64,000 bases of DNA from Myotis daubentonii (Eukaryota > Chordata > Mammalia > Chiroptera > Vespertilionidae). How positions within the stretch are numbered: position 1 is the first letter of the stretch; each line of letters begins with the position of its first letter. The notes under the pieces were generated by a model. That model searched no databases, was not told the DNA's origin, and was given only the letters and a program-made list of their open reading frames with translations. The stretch is from positions 104,062,671 through 104,126,670 of the forward strand of contig NC_081844.1 of assembly GCF_963259705.1 (NCBI RefSeq). Direction: 5' to 3'. Positions 63,601 through 64,000 of this stretch are shown here, in pieces. A program made the translations under genes and the position numbers.

Positions 63601-64000
63601 AGTGAAGTATGAGCAAAGCAAGATACACAAATAGCAAGGGGACCATTATTATTCCCAGTAATGGAAATAGAGATGAGAATAAGACTAGACAGGTGACAAA
63701 GCTGCAGGGACTTGTGGGAGGCCAGTATGTCCCCAAATGCAATTATCATACTCCTTGGGGACTTCAGAGGCAAATGCACAAGTATGTTTAATCAGCATAT
63801 ATTATTGTTTTCAGAAAGATGTATAACTTTCATGGTATTACTACTTACGATGAGGCTAAGAAAAAAAAGTTACTTAGCATAAAGTCAAATTAAAGAAAAT
63901 ATTAAATAATAATAATACAGGTGTAACACAGATTGGCCAAACTATGATGTGGGTAGAGAAATTACTGGCATTTGGAGAACCCTGTATTGCTAAAGGGCTG
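63601..64000. other. Intronic stretch at the window edge, AT-rich
   Basis: Nothing recognised. The last 200 bases are AT-rich with TAATAATAATAATAC near 63906. Confidence 0.4.

Larger units (their letters stand above)
47126..64000 (-). other. SLIT3: SLIT3 intron preceding the exon (continues right of the window)
   Basis: Inferred from the acceptor at 47126-47127. The preceding LRR exon was not found by eye in this 16.9 kb. The segment is denser in lineage-specific insertions (solo LTR, HeliBat, three Ves SINEs) than the left-hand intron. Confidence 0.8.

Noticed and set aside
63224..63742. 172-codon minus-strand frame with hydrophobic stretches
   Set aside because: It lies across a worn LINE-tail-like repeat on the opposite strand. 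The hydrophobic look comes from T-rich codons.

Overview
The window is mammalian, and most likely from a vesper bat (Vespertilionidae). It holds tRNA-derived Ves-type SINEs and two HeliBat-type Helitrons, which are hallmarks of that family. It also holds young-looking hAT elements, and all of this lies on a background of old mammal-wide repeats (MIR, L2, MER5, MLT1, ancient L1).

Only one stretch of protein-coding sequence can be supported: a 72-bp exon on the minus strand at 47054-47125. It has a canonical acceptor and donor and encodes one leucine-rich repeat that reads as SLIT3 (first LRR block, probably exon 4). The whole window is therefore interpreted as SLIT3 transcription unit, read right to left: about 16.9 kb of the intron before the exon (47126-64000) and about 47.1 kb of the intron after it (1-47053). 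Both introns run out of the window. Neighbouring LRR exons were looked for by eye and not found, which fits the very large introns in the 5' half of SLIT3. All other open frames look like chance frames or frames inside repeats.

Layout from left to right. 1-5 kb: L2, MIR and an L1 3' end, with a SPIN/URR1-like hAT MITE nested in an L2. 5-8.5 kb: two AT-rich, repeat-poor blocks that resemble conserved non-coding elements. 8.5-16 kb: MIRs, a complete 628-bp hAT element with perfect 8-bp target duplications, and an old bat SINE. 16.5-18.5 kb: the 5' part of an ancient L1. 18.5-29 kb: MIR, MER5A and L2, a Ves SINE cut into a MIR, and another AT-rich candidate regulatory block. 29-34 kb: a short HeliBat between two dinucleotide tracts, MLT1, a hAT relic, a candidate conserved block, and a pyrimidine tract. 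35-46 kb: LINE-tail-like repeats, MIR, two MER5s, MLT1. 47 kb: the SLIT3 exon. 48-49 kb: a solo class II ERV LTR with 6-bp duplications. 49-55 kb: L1 tail, a Ves SINE in a MIR, LINE-tail repeats. 55.8-57.1 kb: a 1.27-kb HeliBat nested exactly in a MIR and carrying an array of internal hairpins. 58-64 kb: LINE-tail repeats with two Ves SINEs, an MLT-like LTR and an L2 tail.

No bacterial-type system, CRISPR array, RNA gene or novel operon is present. The points of interest are the gene identification, the clean nested insertions (which give a relative timeline), and candidate SLIT3 intronic regulatory DNA, including inverted CTCF-like motifs brought in by a Helitron. Boundaries of old repeats are by eye and approximate.
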